Positions 5,557-11,808 of a stretch of DNA of 11,808 nt are shown one piece after another (positions within the stretch are counted from its first letter, which is position 1; each line of letters opens with the position of its first letter). Made by a program: the position numbers and the translations under genes. The DNA comes from Thermoplasmatota archaeon (GTDB lineage Archaea > Thermoplasmatota > E2 > DHVEG-1). The stretch spans positions 1 to 11,808 of the forward strand of contig JAUWIE010000135.1 in assembly GCA_030605515.1 (NCBI GenBank). Reading direction: 5' to 3'. The notes under the pieces are model-generated. The model saw only the letters and a list, made by a program, of their open reading frames with translations. It ran no database searches and was not told where the DNA came from.

Positions 5557-6750
5557 TTATTTTTTAAGTGAGTAATCCTCTCGAACTATACATTTAAATT
5601 TGTTCTTATCATTTATAAACTGAACATTTTCCTCTACTAGAATTGCTGATCCATCTTTTCTTTTATGAATAGTTTTAAAACAAGTGGTTCCAGTTTTTTT
5701 TGCTTCTATTATTTTATTATTGATATCATCTTTTGATTCAAGAGCATCAAAATCAACCATATTTAATGATAGCATCTCGCTTTTAGTGTATCCTAGTCTC
5801 TTGTACATATTCTCATTACAATCAAGGATATTTGCGTTTTCATCAAAAATAAATACAGAATCAAACTCATGCTCTGTCCATTTTTCTTCAATTTTACTTT
5901 TTATCTTTTTCGTTTTAGTTGTTTTTTTACCTTTTTTTTGTTCACGTTCGTTTAAAAGCTGGGTTATTTTTTCTTTTAAATCCACTAGCTCGGAGTTTAA
6001 TGTTTTTATTTTTTCTTCTGCGTTTTTATTTTGGGTAATATCAATATTTACTCCTCTAAAGCCATATAGCTCTTCACTACTATTTAACAATGGAACTCCA
6101 TTTGTGATCATACATATTTTATTACCATTTTTTTTAAGATTCCAGTTTTCAAGGTTTTTAATTGGTTCTTTATTTTTACATGCTTCAGTAAAAACCTGTT
6201 TTGCTTGTCTAGCTTCCTCAGTTGGCATAAAATCAAAAATACTTTTTCCTGTGGTATCCTCTGGTTTATATCCAAGAATATTTAAGAAATTTTTTGAGGC
6301 AAATGTATATATCCCTTTTTCATCGGTTTCCCAGACCCATCCTGAAATATTATCTAAAAGATCATCGTATTTCTCCTCAACAGCTTCCTTTGCTTTTACT
6401 GTTTGTTCGAAGATTTCTCCTTTTTTAACACCAACTTTATGTATTGCTAATTTCAAACTAGCCATTACTCTATTTAATGAATCTGTTAGTTTATTTATTT
6501 CATAGATTTCACTTTTTTCAAGGTTTATATCAAGTTTACCCTTTGATATCTCATCGATGTTTTTTGTGAGTTTTTCAATTGATCTTGATATAAAATATGA
6601 TATAACAATTGAAATAAAAAAGGTTACTATTGCAATTAAACTCATTAATACAAGGGAAGTTGATTGAAAACCTTGGATTCCACTAATTATACAAAGTGGA
6701 ATCAATGAAACTGTTATACACATCATTATTAATAATATTCTTAATTTCAT
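5557..6750 (-). CDS. membrane HAMP-PAS-PAS sensor protein lacking a kinase domain
   Basis: A 397-aa membrane protein, last of the four-gene operon; its ATG is 8 bases after the kinase's stop codon, with AGGTG 5 bases upstream. Two membrane helices (about 3-23 and 31-54) are joined by only a few residues, so there is almost no outside sensor. A HAMP linker follows (about 51-104, with ISRSIEKLTKNIDEISKGKLD). PAS1 (about 125-243) has GWVWETDEKGIYTFASKNFLNILGY and ends NIDITQNKNAEE. A charged, Lys-rich coiled-coil (243-290) leads to PAS2 (about 292-393: DSVFIFDENANILDCNENM, then KRKDGSAILVEENV). There is no H-box, ATPase, cyclase or DNA-binding domain, and the protein ends just after PAS2. It probably binds a small molecule or senses membrane state and acts through the kinase encoded beside it, perhaps by HAMP or PAS pairing. 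Confidence 0.87.
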   Translation of the reverse strand: MKLRILLIMMCITVSLIPLCIISGIQGFQSTSLVLMSLIAIVTFFISIVISYFISRSIEKLTKNIDEISKGKLDINLEKSEIYEINKLTDSLNRVMASLKLAIHKVGVKKGEIFEQTVKAKEAVEEKYDDLLDNISGWVWETDEKGIYTFASKNFLNILGYKPEDTTGKSIFDFMPTEEARQAKQVFTEACKNKEPIKNLENWNLKKNGNKICMITNGVPLLNSSEELYGFRGVNIDITQNKNAEEKIKTLNSELVDLKEKITQLLNEREQKKGKKTTKTKKIKSKIEEKWTEHEFDSVFIFDENANILDCNENMYKRLGYTKSEMLSLNMVDFDALESKDDINNKIIEAKKTGTTCFKTIHKRKDGSAILVEENVQFINDKNKFKCIVREDYSLKK

Positions 6751-6758
6751 CCAAACAC

Positions 6759-8171
6759 CTATCTTTTTAAACCTTCATTTATGTTATTATCTTCTTTATT
6801 CATATTCTTTTTTTCTTTACCAAATATTCGGCTAATTCTATCTATAAATTCTATTCCTTGATCATAATTTAAGATGTATTCATCAGTGAGCCAATCGATA
6901 TATTCGAAAATATCTTCTTTCCATAACGCGTTTTTACTTTTTAACTCATTGAACTCTCCAATTCCTAATGGGCCAAGAATGGCTTTGAATTCTTCCTTTA
7001 TTTTTCCTTCAATTATCCCTTTTGGAGAGAATAAAACCTTTATTGGTTCGATATCTCTGACAGGTTTTAAGGGAACAGTGAAATGGAAAGTAGATCCTTC
7101 ATCTAATTTACTTTCAACCCATATCTTTCCCTTCTGAGATTCTACAATGCCCTTGCAGATAGCAAGGCCTAAACCAGTGCCACCATGTTTTCTACAGGAC
7201 GATTTTTCAACTTGATAAAACGGTTCAAAAACACGTATTTGATTCTCGGAAGTAAGACCACAGCCAAAATCTCTTATGCTAAATAAGATGCCATCTTTAT
7301 TTGTAGTAGCATTTATTTCAATATTGCTATTCTCTTTAGAGAATTTTATTGCATTGTTGATTAAATTTCTTAAAACTTGGCTTACCCTATCGGGATCAGC
7401 TTCTATTGTTGGAAGATCATCTGTTTTTACAACAAGGTTAATTTTTTTCTCTCGTGCAAAACCTTTCATAAATTCAACTGTTTCCTTTAAAGTTTCCTTT
7501 AAATCTGCGTCTTGGAAAACAAATTTTAGTCGAGCCGCTTCAATTCTGGAAATATCTAAGAAGTCAACTATTATTTTATCTAATCTATCTGAATTTCGAA
7601 TAACAATCTCAAGACTTTTTTTTTGATCTTTGGTAAGTGTTCCAAAATATTCATTTTCAAGCATCTGCAACTGAGCTTTCATCGGTGTCATAGGGCTTCT
7701 TAATTCATGGGAGGTAATACTTAAAAATTCAGATTTTGCACTATCTATCTGCTTTCTTTCTTCACTCATCTTGCTTAATGCTTCAGTTGTTTTATTAAAA
7801 GCAATGCTTAATTCTTCAATTTCATCATTTGTTTTTATATCTGTTTTAACATCAAAATTTCCTTTCTCTATTTCTTTTGTAGCATTATATAACTCTTTTA
7901 CAGGTTTTGAAATGGAGCGTGATACAAAAAAGCCAATAACTCCAGCGTCAATTGCAATAATGATAATTACAATTATTGCTGTTGTTTGTAATAATGCACT
8001 TTTCTCAGCTAAAACTGATTCTGGTAAAGCTGATACTGAGATCATATAAAAATAATATATACACATTGTTGGGGCAACTATTGCAACCATTATAAACAAT
8101 AAAGTAAGTTTTCTATCTATCTTAGAAAAAAATGATTTATTTTTGTTATTTCTTTCTCCATTTAACTTCAT
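6759..8171 (-). CDS. HAMP sensor histidine kinase with C-terminal extension
   Basis: A 470-aa kinase. TM1 is about 22-44 and TM2 63-84, separated by a short outside loop of under 20 residues. HAMP is about 82-136 (SRSISKPVKELYNATKEIEKGNFDV). HisKA carries SHELRSPM with phospho-acceptor His155. The ATPase domain has the N-box (NLINNAIKFS, around 269-278), G1 DFGCGL (301-306), FEPFYQ (315-320), G2 GGTGLGL (330-336) and the closing GSTFHFTVPL. All catalytic motifs are intact. After the ATPase domain about 100 residues remain (371-470), including a helical block with AILGPLGIGEFNEL and ending in a Lys/Asn/Glu-rich tail; typical kinases stop near 370. Start: ATG 8171 with GAGGTGAT two bases upstream. 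It probably phosphorylates the receiver encoded at the head of the operon. The stimulus may be in the membrane or come from the neighbouring PAS protein. Confidence 0.95.
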   Translation of the reverse strand: MKLNGERNNKNKSFFSKIDRKLTLLFIMVAIVAPTMCIYYFYMISVSALPESVLAEKSALLQTTAIIVIIIIAIDAGVIGFFVSRSISKPVKELYNATKEIEKGNFDVKTDIKTNDEIEELSIAFNKTTEALSKMSEERKQIDSAKSEFLSITSHELRSPMTPMKAQLQMLENEYFGTLTKDQKKSLEIVIRNSDRLDKIIVDFLDISRIEAARLKFVFQDADLKETLKETVEFMKGFAREKKINLVVKTDDLPTIEADPDRVSQVLRNLINNAIKFSKENSNIEINATTNKDGILFSIRDFGCGLTSENQIRVFEPFYQVEKSSCRKHGGTGLGLAICKGIVESQKGKIWVESKLDEGSTFHFTVPLKPVRDIEPIKVLFSPKGIIEGKIKEEFKAILGPLGIGEFNELKSKNALWKEDIFEYIDWLTDEYILNYDQGIEFIDRISRIFGKEKKNMNKEDNNINEGLKR

Positions 8172-8196
8172 TTATCACCTCAATTTTACGAAATCA

Positions 8197-8805
8197 TCAT
8201 CCGAGATCGATAATATTCATTCCATCTGAAATCCTACTTGTCCAAATATTTTCCTCATTTGAAAATGGATCCCTATCTGTTTGAAATGAACGTGGCTGTG
8301 TTATTTCCATAAGTGGGCTGTTACTAGAAACAGTAATTGATTCTTTTAACGCGAAAAATATGCCTCTGCAGTTTCTTTCAGCTAACAAATCAACAAGATT
8401 CTGAATAAAATGTTCAACAGGGGCTTCTCCGTGATAGATAAATAAATTAGTTAGTGAATCAAAAACAAGATAATCAAATTCCTGTAACAATAATGCAGAG
8501 ATATTTTTCGATAACTCTGCAACTGTATTGTTTGAATCAATAAAATGACAATTATCAGTATCAAATGTGTTTTTGACATTTTTTGTAATTCCATCAATGA
8601 AGATGATTTTTTCAGTGTTAGCATCAGCTGATTTTAAAAGATCTTTTAAAGAATTATAGGTTTTATTAAGAGTTACAAAACAGGTTTTTTTTTCAGAGAG
8701 ATGATTTACTATATCAATTAATATACCATCGTATTTAATATTTGGAACAAGTAAAAGTGTACTTTGGCTATTATCAATTTCTTCCTTGATATCTACTTTA
8801 TTCGT
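8197..8805 (-). CDS. RecA/RAD55-fold protein without Walker A, apparent ACG start
   Basis: A 202-aa protein, second gene of the operon. The frame is open from just after an in-frame TAA (8806-8808) to the stop at 8197-8199, but its first 105 codons contain no ATG, GTG or TTG. The first codon of that kind, TTG at 8490, would remove half the fold. I place the start at ACG 8803-8805: GAGGTGAT at 8811-8818 lies just upstream (GGTG plus 7 bases, within the local range), giving an 8-base overlap with the receiver gene. The protein reads as a degenerate RecA/KaiC-like fold: TLLLVPNIKYDGILIDIV (16-33) where a P-loop would be, TCFVTLNKTYNSLKDLL, IIFIDGIT (67-74), and the Walker-B-like YLVFDSLTNLFIY (112-124). 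No GxxxxGK[ST] exists, so nucleotide hydrolysis is unlikely. Such proteins occur beside archaeal kinases (DUF7504-like, from memory). The role is unknown; a signalling adaptor is plausible. Confidence 0.75.
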   Translation of the reverse strand, partial: TNKVDIKEEIDNSQSTLLLVPNIKYDGILIDIVNHLSEKKTCFVTLNKTYNSLKDLLKSADANTEKIIFIDGITKNVKNTFDTDNCHFIDSNNTVAELSKNISALLLQEFDYLVFDSLTNLFIYHGEAPVEHFIQNLVDLLAERNCRGIFFALKESITVSSNSPLMEITQPRSFQTDRDPFSNEENIWTSRISDGMNIIDLG

Positions 8806-9151
8806 TTAAAATCACCTCAATTCTTTGAATCAAATCATTGACATCAAAAGGTTTCTGAATATAATCTACAACATTATCTTGGATGAGCATATCTTGTTTT
8901 TCCGCCTCAGAAGCTCTAACAACGCTAAGAAAAGCAATTTTTATATCATCAATTTGTTCAAGTACTTCTTTAACAGGTATTCCAGGCATCATTATATCAA
9001 GTAATATTAGATCCGGTGTTACTTCATGTAATATGTTAAGACAGTCATCTCCATTTACTGCTGTAATCACTTTATATCCCTTTTTTTCAAGTATTATTTT
9101 GACACTTTGTCTAATATCAGGTTCGTCATCAACGACTAATATAGTTTTCAT
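8798..9151 (-). CDS. single-domain response regulator (CheY-like receiver)
   Basis: A 117-aa stand-alone receiver domain, first gene of the signalling operon. It has the acidic pair Asp8-Asp9 (LVVDDEPD), the phospho-acceptor Asp52 (LILLDIMMPG), the switch residue Ser76 (IAFLSV) and Lys100 (YIQKPFD). All positions needed for phosphorylation are present. There is no output domain, so after phosphorylation it must act by binding another protein, perhaps the overlapping RecA-like product or the kinase. The ribosome binding site agagga lies 5 bases ahead of the ATG. Its stop codon overlaps the start region of the next gene, which suggests translational coupling. Confidence 0.95.
   Translation of the reverse strand: MKTILVVDDEPDIRQSVKIILEKKGYKVITAVNGDDCLNILHEVTPDLILLDIMMPGIPVKEVLEQIDDIKIAFLSVVRASEAEKQDMLIQDNVVDYIQKPFDVNDLIQRIEVILNE
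8811..8818 (-). promoter_or_regulatory. ribosome binding site inside the receiver gene
   Basis: GAGGTGAT on the minus strand is a full match to the archaeal anti-Shine-Dalgarno core. It lies inside the last codons of the receiver gene. The kinase gene has the same eight bases ahead of its ATG. The only reading frame it can serve is the RecA-like one, and it points to ACG 8803-8805 as the start. It is the main evidence that the non-standard start is real. Confidence 0.7.
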
Positions 9152-9610
9152 TTTTTTCCTCTTATAAAGCTAATCTATATATTTTAACAAATTGAAGCTG
9201 TATGAAGAAATGGTTCATTTATGAGTGTATTTAAAGTCCTATTGTATGGTTTGTTTTTAGATAATCTTGTTAAACCTTGTTTTATCTCACTCATATTATT
9301 ACATCCCATCTCTCAAATGTATATTAGTTATGAGGATTTAATTATGATCTGTCATTAATTTAGGATATCAGAATATTTTATTTAGGTATAAACTTTTTGA
9401 CATTATCATCTCGAGTTACTGATAATTTTTGTATTATGATTTCTTTAATATGTCATTTGATAAATTAACTGTTTTTTAGGATTTATTTAGGCAACAGGTG
9501 ATAATTATAACAAAAAGTATTTAAATAATAAGTTATAAATATTTATATGTGTGAATAAAAAAGAGGAATACGCTCACAAGAAATTATAATATTTAAGGAG
9601 AAAAGATAAT
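9152..9610. other. 459-base divergent intergenic region
   Basis: This separates the signalling operon (leftward) from the 137-aa secreted protein (rightward) and carries both promoters. On the minus strand, aatatata at about 9176-9183 is placed to start RNA just ahead of the receiver gene. On the plus strand, tatttaaata (9519-9528) and ttataaata (9533-9541) precede the 9611 gene. A 36-codon minus-strand frame (9184-9294, MSEIKQGLTRLSKNKPYN...) opens with ATG and ends 32 bases before the receiver gene; it has only a poor ribosome binding site and no recognisable family, so I do not call it. The middle (about 9300-9500) is AT-rich and shows nothing I can name. Confidence 0.55.
9519..9541 (+). 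promoter_or_regulatory. TATA region of the 137-aa secreted protein gene
   Basis: Two overlapping candidates are present: tatttaaata (9519-9528), and ttataaata (9533-9541). Either would give a leader of about 50-60 bases, long for this window, which carries the ribosome binding site aaggag (9595-9600), 10 bases ahead of the ATG. Unlike radC or the transporter, this gene therefore appears to use a leadered message. Confidence 0.4.
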
Positions 9611-10024
9611 ATGAAGAAAAAGATTGTGATCGGAAGTATTTTTGTTGTATGTATTCTAATGATGGTACCTTCAATATCTGCAGTAGAATTTAGCAATGTT
9701 AGAGAAATACAAAAAGCAGATATTATTACATTTATAAAAAATATTGATCAAAAAGAATTAAATGAACTATTAAAAAAATTAACAAAAGATGATTCTTGGT
9801 TAAAAAATGAAAAATTTGATGAGATTTCAGATTCAAATCAATCACTATCTGAACTCCTATATAATATAATATTGTATTATATCTGGTTTAGATTTGGCAT
9901 AAGTTCAGCAATTAATAGTTTTAGCCCATCACTTTTTATGAAGTTTAGAAGAGTTACATGGTTTGCAAAGCTAGTAATATGGGTGATTTTATCGATTCCT
10001 ATGAATAGAATTATCAATGGTTAA
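9611..10024 (+). CDS. secreted or membrane-associated hypothetical protein
   Basis: A 137-aa protein that I do not recognise. Residues 1-24 form a textbook signal peptide (MKKKIVIGSIFVVCILMMVPSISA, with likely cleavage after Ser-Ile-Ser-Ala). Residues 28-80 are charged and helical (VREIQKADIITFIKNIDQKELNELLKKL), possibly a coiled-coil. Two hydrophobic stretches follow, about 82-96 (LLYNIILYYIWFRFG) and 117-132 (TWFAKLVIWVILSIP), separated by a basic segment (MKFRRV). They could be short membrane helices or a re-entrant hairpin. The start is well supported by aaggag 10 bases upstream. It is followed by a type I signal peptidase gene in the same direction after a 243-base gap with its own promoter. 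A peptidase substrate is conceivable, but adjacency is the only argument. Confidence 0.65.
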   Translation: MKKKIVIGSIFVVCILMMVPSISAVEFSNVREIQKADIITFIKNIDQKELNELLKKLTKDDSWLKNEKFDEISDSNQSLSELLYNIILYYIWFRFGISSAINSFSPSLFMKFRRVTWFAKLVIWVILSIPMNRIING

Positions 10025-10111
10025 AGTAATAATTATTTGAAATTTATATTTACAATGCACATCTTAGTATAAATAAATGTAAAAATACCTATTTTTCCAT
10101 AATATATTCGA

Positions 10112-10121
10112 TTTTTTTTTT
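10112..10121 (+). terminator. T10 tract between the secreted protein and the peptidase
   Basis: A run of ten T residues lies 88 bases after the stop codon at 10024, with further T-rich runs on both sides (10092-10096 and 10153-10193). It is a plausible archaeal terminator that makes the two genes separate units. Confidence 0.4.
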
Positions 10122-10202
10122 GAATGTGGATAGATAAATGTTAAATTGTTTGGTATTTTATCATTTTGTTATTTTGTCTTTTTGACTTTTTTCCAGAAAA
10201 AC

Positions 10203-10211
10203 TTTAAATAC
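10203..10211 (+). promoter_or_regulatory. TATA box of the signal peptidase gene
   Basis: The run tttaaatac follows the purine-rich ccagaaaaac. An RNA start near 10233 would lie upstream of both candidate start codons (10247 and 10268) and downstream of the TTG at 10217, which is therefore excluded. Confidence 0.45.
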
Positions 10212-10267
10212 TAATATTGACAAATGTTAACAAGATACATAATATCATGGAAGTGGTGGATGAGAAG

Positions 10268-10762
10268 ATGAAAAGGAAAATAAAAAAAACAATTCAATTC
10301 ATAATTTTCATCTTACTATTAAATCTACCATTTATGACAATGATTCAAATAACAGGAATGGAAACATTTTTAGATTCTTTTGAAAACTCCAATTACTACG
10401 TCCAACTAAAAGGAAATGGAATATCAATGCATCCAACTGTTAATGATGATGACTACATCATTCTTCAAAAAGCATCGCATCCTGAATTCTCAGTAGAAAA
10501 AGGAGATATCATACTATACTGCAAGGACGATGGGGGAACTGCCTGTCACAGGGTATACAACATAAACAGTATAGGAACACTAAAACAATATCATACAAAG
10601 GGTAATACTAATGATTTTGGTGACGAACCTATCTATGAATATCAAATACTAGGTAAAGTGAAACATATAGTTGACAGCAACATATGGAATGCCTTCTCAA
10701 TGAAAATATGGGACATCTCAATACATAACCTCAATGTCAACGCATTATTTACAAATAACTAA
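10268..10762 (+). CDS. signal peptidase I, archaeal/ER type (S26B)
   Basis: A 164-aa membrane serine protease that removes signal peptides from exported proteins. After a basic N-terminus (MKRKIKK), one membrane helix spans about 8-27. The catalytic serine is in GNGISMHPTV (Ser53), the box-B motif of the family. The second catalytic residue is His94 in TACHRVYNI, where bacterial LepB has Lys, so this is the Sec11-like archaeal type. YHTKGNTNDFGDEP (109-121) is the acidic box D/E with candidate Asp116 and Asp119, and ILGKVKHIV closes the fold. There is no second C-terminal membrane helix. I prefer ATG 10268 because ggtgga lies 7 bases upstream; ATG 10247 would add seven residues and cannot be excluded. 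It may serve the secreted proteins of this window, or be a specialised second peptidase. The box B serine is preceded by Gly-Ile rather than the commoner Gly-Ser. Confidence 0.88.
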   Translation: MKRKIKKTIQFIIFILLLNLPFMTMIQITGMETFLDSFENSNYYVQLKGNGISMHPTVNDDDYIILQKASHPEFSVEKGDIILYCKDDGGTACHRVYNINSIGTLKQYHTKGNTNDFGDEPIYEYQILGKVKHIVDSNIWNAFSMKIWDISIHNLNVNALFTNN

Positions 10763-10788
10763 AACAAATGGATATAAGCACACGATAT

Positions 10789-11808
10789 CTAACTTAGAGA
10801 ATCAATATTCTCAGTTGAACCACTCACTGTTAGCAATTCTTGCAGATCATTATGATACTTCTCAGGTTTAGAATCAATAAGTTTTTTTACATAATCCTTT
10901 AGAAATTCACCATACTCAATCTCATCTGGAGAAAACTGCCATTTCTTATCTTTTCCTTTACCAAAAACCAATAAAAAAGCATATGTAAGTGATTTTCCTT
11001 TGGGATTATCTGGTCTCTTCTTTAACTCACCAAGAGCTTTCTCTTCACCAAATGTTTTATGAGTCCTTGCAATATGATCTGCAAACTCAGCCAATGGGGG
11101 TAAGGATCTATATCTTGGAAGCTTGGATAATATCTCCTGCCGTTCTTTATAACTAAAAACTAATTCTAAGATATTCGAAGGAGTATCATCAAGAGCAATG
11201 AATTTCTCAGCCATTTCTTCATCATCAATAATAGAACAAACAGCATCCAAACCATGTTTTTCCCAATAAAGTTCAAGTACCTTATGAGGAGTTACATTTT
11301 TCAAAACCACTGGTTCATTAACTCTTTCAAGAACAAATTCAAGTCCTTTACGCTCGAATTTATTTGGTTTTAATGCCTTAATAAAACCTTCGATATCCTG
11401 ACCGTATGTGACACCATCTAAAATTAAAAGTTTTTCACCTGATTGTTTAACTAGCTCCTCTCGCTCTTTCAAATTTTTCCTAATAAATTCTAAATCATTA
11501 AGCTTTCCAGATAGATACTCATTTATATGAATAGTATCTTGATCTTCTTCTGATTCATCATGTTTTATAACTTGTCCTACTACCTTAATTGAAAAATCAC
11601 TTGAAATATCTGGTTCAATAAGATATTTAGATAAATTAAACATAGTATTTTTTGTTGATTTTGCACAGTCCTCACATATAGCAATTATTGTATCAGCTGA
11701 TTTCCAGTTTATCCAAAGATAATTTTTCTTTAAAGCCCCTCTTTTTTTAGCGTTTTCAGCTTTTATATGTTCACAACTAGCTACATTGTTTTTATATGAA
11801 AAACCTGT
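10789..11808 (-). CDS. 3' part of an unknown protein with CxH...CxxC motif (partial)
   Basis: The frame is open from the right edge of the window to the stop at 10789-10791, so 339 residues are visible and the N-terminus lies outside. An internal ATG at 11641-11643 could be mistaken for the start, but the 55 codons upstream of it are continuous and clearly coding: they carry CEH (visible residues 12-14) and CEDC (45-48), a CxH-x30-CxxC set fit to bind zinc. No ribosome binding site precedes the internal ATG. The rest is charged and mainly helical, without signal peptide or membrane segments; recognisable stretches are LEFVLERVNEPVVLKNVTP, then LPRYRSLPPLAEFADHIAR and an acidic, Ser-rich end. 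I do not recognise the family. A zinc-finger domain attached to a helical body would suit nucleic-acid or protein binding, but that is inference. It is convergent with the signal peptidase gene. Confidence 0.7.
   Translation of the reverse strand, partial: TGFSYKNNVASCEHIKAENAKKRGALKKNYLWINWKSADTIIAICEDCAKSTKNTMFNLSKYLIEPDISSDFSIKVVGQVIKHDESEEDQDTIHINEYLSGKLNDLEFIRKNLKEREELVKQSGEKLLILDGVTYGQDIEGFIKALKPNKFERKGLEFVLERVNEPVVLKNVTPHKVLELYWEKHGLDAVCSIIDDEEMAEKFIALDDTPSNILELVFSYKERQEILSKLPRYRSLPPLAEFADHIARTHKTFGEEKALGELKKRPDNPKGKSLTYAFLLVFGKGKDKKWQFSPDEIEYGEFLKDYVKKLIDSKPEKYHNDLQELLTVSGSTENIDSLS

Noticed and set aside
5684..6505. Long plus-strand open frame of 273 codons opposite the PAS protein.
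   Set aside because: It is Phe/Ser-rich, as expected of the antisense of an AT-rich gene. The minus strand encodes two recognisable PAS domains.
8803..8811. The string T TTA AAC, a classic -1 slippery heptamer in the correct phase, three bases before the receiver's stop codon.
   Set aside because: A -1 slip leads to CGA ATA AAG TAG and stops at once. The RecA-like frame is +1, so this site cannot fuse the two proteins.
9184..9294. Minus-strand 36-codon frame (MSEIKQGLTRL...) before the receiver gene.
   Set aside because: Too short, with a poor ribosome binding site and no family. Its stop overlaps the likely TATA box of the operon. Kept only as a note.
1..11808. CRISPR array or insertion sequence.
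   Set aside because: No evenly spaced direct repeats with spacers, no transposase reading frame and no paired terminal repeats were found. The only tandem repeats are inside the small peptide gene.

Overview
The window is AT-rich (roughly 30% G+C by eye) and reads as archaeal chromosome, most likely a euryarchaeote of the Thermoplasmatota type, though the taxon is inferred. The signs are TATA boxes about 26 bases ahead of likely transcription starts, several genes with little or no 5' leader, GGTG-type ribosome binding sites, an archaeal/ER-type signal peptidase (Ser/His), an aminotransferase very like the Pyrococcus alanine transaminase, a NosD-like beta-helix surface protein, and a tRNA gene without an encoded CCA.

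Layout. 1-1200: a secreted NosD-like beta-helix protein. 1200-2320: mostly non-coding, holding a small secreted acidic peptide with tandem Trp repeats and, downstream, relics of a decayed gene. 2323-2655: a small charged hypothetical protein. 2782-3456 (minus): RadC. 3555-3780: a broken NYN-domain gene. 3834-3906 (minus): tRNA-Pro(GGG). 4002-4274: a SemiSWEET sugar transporter, convergent with an alanine-type aminotransferase (4280-5482, minus). 5557-9151 (minus): a four-gene signalling operon. 9611-10762: a secreted or membrane protein and a type I signal peptidase. 10789-11808 (minus): the 3' part of an unknown gene that runs off the right edge and carries a zinc-finger-like CxH...CxxC.

The best-organised system is the minus-strand operon, in transcription order: a single-domain receiver (CheY-like), a RecA/RAD55-fold protein without a Walker A motif, a HAMP histidine kinase with an unusual C-terminal helical extension, and a membrane HAMP-PAS-PAS protein with no kinase domain. 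No DNA-binding output domain is visible, so signalling probably ends in protein-protein contacts. The RecA-like gene has no ATG/GTG/TTG in its first 105 codons. It appears to start at ACG, 7 bases after a GGTG, overlapping the receiver's end. A single C-to-T difference there would restore ATG and be silent in the receiver gene.

Several secreted products of unknown role (beta-helix protein, Trp-repeat peptide, 137-aa protein) and a signal peptidase lie in the same window, but nothing shows that they work together.
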